From NCBI GenBank assembly GCA_900012615.1, contig LT009757.1, positions 442,044-506,043 on the forward strand: 64,000 nucleotides of DNA, in the 5' to 3' direction. Source of the DNA: Agrobacterium genomosp. 13 str. CFBP 6927 (GTDB lineage Bacteria > Pseudomonadota > Alphaproteobacteria > Rhizobiales > Rhizobiaceae). Position 1 is the stretch's first letter. Each line of letters opens with the position of its first letter. A program made the translations under genes and the position numbers. The notes beneath the pieces were generated by a model. That model was given only the letters and a program-made list of their open reading frames with translations. It had not been told where the DNA came from and ran no database searches. Shown piece after piece: positions 63,167-64,000 of this stretch.

Positions 63167-64000
63167 ATGATGCAGGGCTTGAAGGACAAGGAACTTTTTC
63201 GCCAGACGGGCTTGATCGGCGGCGCGTGGAAGGCCGCGGCATCGGGCAAGGCGGTCGACGTGATCGACCCGGCGACGCAGGCGGTGATTGGCACCGTGCC
63301 GGATATGGACGGCGGGGAAACCCGCGCGGCAATCGAAGCCGCCAATGCCGCCTTCGGTTCGTGGAAAAAGAAAACCCACGCGGAGCGCGCAGCGCTTCTC
63401 GAAAAATGGTTCGCGCTGATGATCGACAATGTCGACGATCTCGGCCTGATCCTGACCACCGAACAGGGCAAGCCGCTCGATGAGGCAAAGGGCGAAATCC
63501 GCTATGGCGCGTCCTTCGTCAAATGGTTTGCTGAAGAGGCCCGGCGTATCAGTGGCGGCACCATCCCCTCACCGACGCCGGATCGCCGCATCGTGGTGCT
63601 GAAAGAAGCAGTCGGCGTCTGCGGCATCATCACGCCGTGGAACTTCCCGAACGCCATGATCACCCGAAAGGTCGCGCCCGCACTTGCGGCCGGCTGCACC
63701 GTGGTGATCAAACCTTCGGAATTCACGCCCTATTCGGCCCTGGCGCTCGGCGTGCTCGCCGAACGGGCCGGCATTCCCGCGGGCGTCATCAACATCGTCA
63801 CCGGTATGCCAACGGAAATCGGCAACGAAATCATGGCCAACGAGACGGTTCGGAAAATTTCCTTCACCGGCTCCACCCGTGTCGGCTCGCTTTTGATGCG
63901 GGGGGCTGCCGACAGCGTCAAGCGCCTGTCGCTGGAACTGGGCGGCAATGCGCCCTTCATCGTGTTCGACGATGCCGATCTCGATCTCGCCATCGAAGGC
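63167..64000 (+). CDS. Succinate-semialdehyde dehydrogenase-like protein, 3' partial
   Basis: The first 278 codons of an aldehyde dehydrogenase of the GabD class are present; the gene runs off the window end. It starts at ATG 63167 (GGAG 5 nt upstream), 12 bp after the tartrate-dehydrogenase-like stop. ITPWNFPNAMITRKVAPALAAG-type sequence, FTGSTRVGS and the catalytic Glu in LELGGNAPF are visible; the catalytic Cys is expected just beyond the edge. GabD-type enzymes oxidise succinate semialdehyde or glutarate semialdehyde with NADP. Confidence 0.92.
   Translation, partial: MMQGLKDKELFRQTGLIGGAWKAAASGKAVDVIDPATQAVIGTVPDMDGGETRAAIEAANAAFGSWKKKTHAERAALLEKWFALMIDNVDDLGLILTTEQGKPLDEAKGEIRYGASFVKWFAEEARRISGGTIPSPTPDRRIVVLKEAVGVCGIITPWNFPNAMITRKVAPALAAGCTVVIKPSEFTPYSALALGVLAERAGIPAGVINIVTGMPTEIGNEIMANETVRKISFTGSTRVGSLLMRGAADSVKRLSLELGGNAPFIVFDDADLDLAIEG

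Overview
The window looks like an accessory replicon (linear chromosome or large plasmid) of an Agrobacterium/Rhizobium-type alphaproteobacterium. It is GC-rich and packed with long transporter and catabolic operons. It carries a RIME-like rhizobial repeat, a cobalamin riboswitch, and paralogue sets typical of Rhizobiaceae (DppBCDF-type ABC systems, HyuA/DUF917 pairs, Gfo/Idh/MocA dehydrogenases). This placement is an inference from gene content. I see no rRNA, tRNA, CRISPR array, prophage or insertion sequence.

Layout. 0-4.5 kb: a TRAP transporter (small permease cut by the window edge, large permease, and a convergent binding protein) and a class-I glutamine amidotransferase-like hydrolase. 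4.5-8.4 kb: a ribose/inositol-type sugar ABC transporter on the minus strand. 8.7-16.1 kb (minus): a peptide-type ABC transporter (DppBC, fused DppDF, DppA) with a cytoplasmic class A beta-lactamase-like hydrolase and an AbgB-like M20 amidohydrolase. 16.3-28.9 kb (minus): a second peptide-type ABC transporter in one ten-gene run with two HyuA-DUF917 pairs, an isoaspartyl peptidase and a LysR regulator. A MalT/LuxR-type regulator (29.0-31.4 kb) is divergent from it. Together 8.7-31.4 kb reads as uptake and hydrolysis of small amide, cyclic-amide or peptide compounds.

31.4-38.8 kb: a sugar to sugar-acid module: RraA-like protein, IlvD/EDD dehydratase, three Gfo/Idh/MocA dehydrogenases, a divergent GntR regulator and an SMP-30 lactonase. 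It fits an oxidative, non-phosphorylative route (dehydrogenase, lactonase, dehydratase, aldolase).

38.8-52.8 kb: a Has-like acquisition island. In transcription order it holds two iron-complex binding proteins, permease and ATPase, then an ECF sigma factor, FecR, a TonB receptor with a signalling domain, a secreted HasA-like protein, and its type I secretion ATPase and adaptor. A methyltransferase is divergent from the ABC operon. The HasA-like protein has no histidine and carries an RTX-like C-terminal part, and the receptor appears to lack the loop histidine of HasR. Its ligand may therefore not be bound as in classical heme uptake.

52.8-57.7 kb: a pseudoazurin and a BtuFCD-like transporter behind a cobalamin riboswitch. 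The leader also has a near-perfect Zur-box palindrome and a 25-codon cysteine-rich leader ORF. A GNAT acetyltransferase lies upstream. 57.9-64 kb (plus): a catabolic operon of M20 deacylase, 2-hydroxyacid dehydrogenase, DUF861 cupin, aldehyde dehydrogenase, tartrate-dehydrogenase-like enzyme and a succinate-semialdehyde-dehydrogenase-like enzyme cut by the window end.
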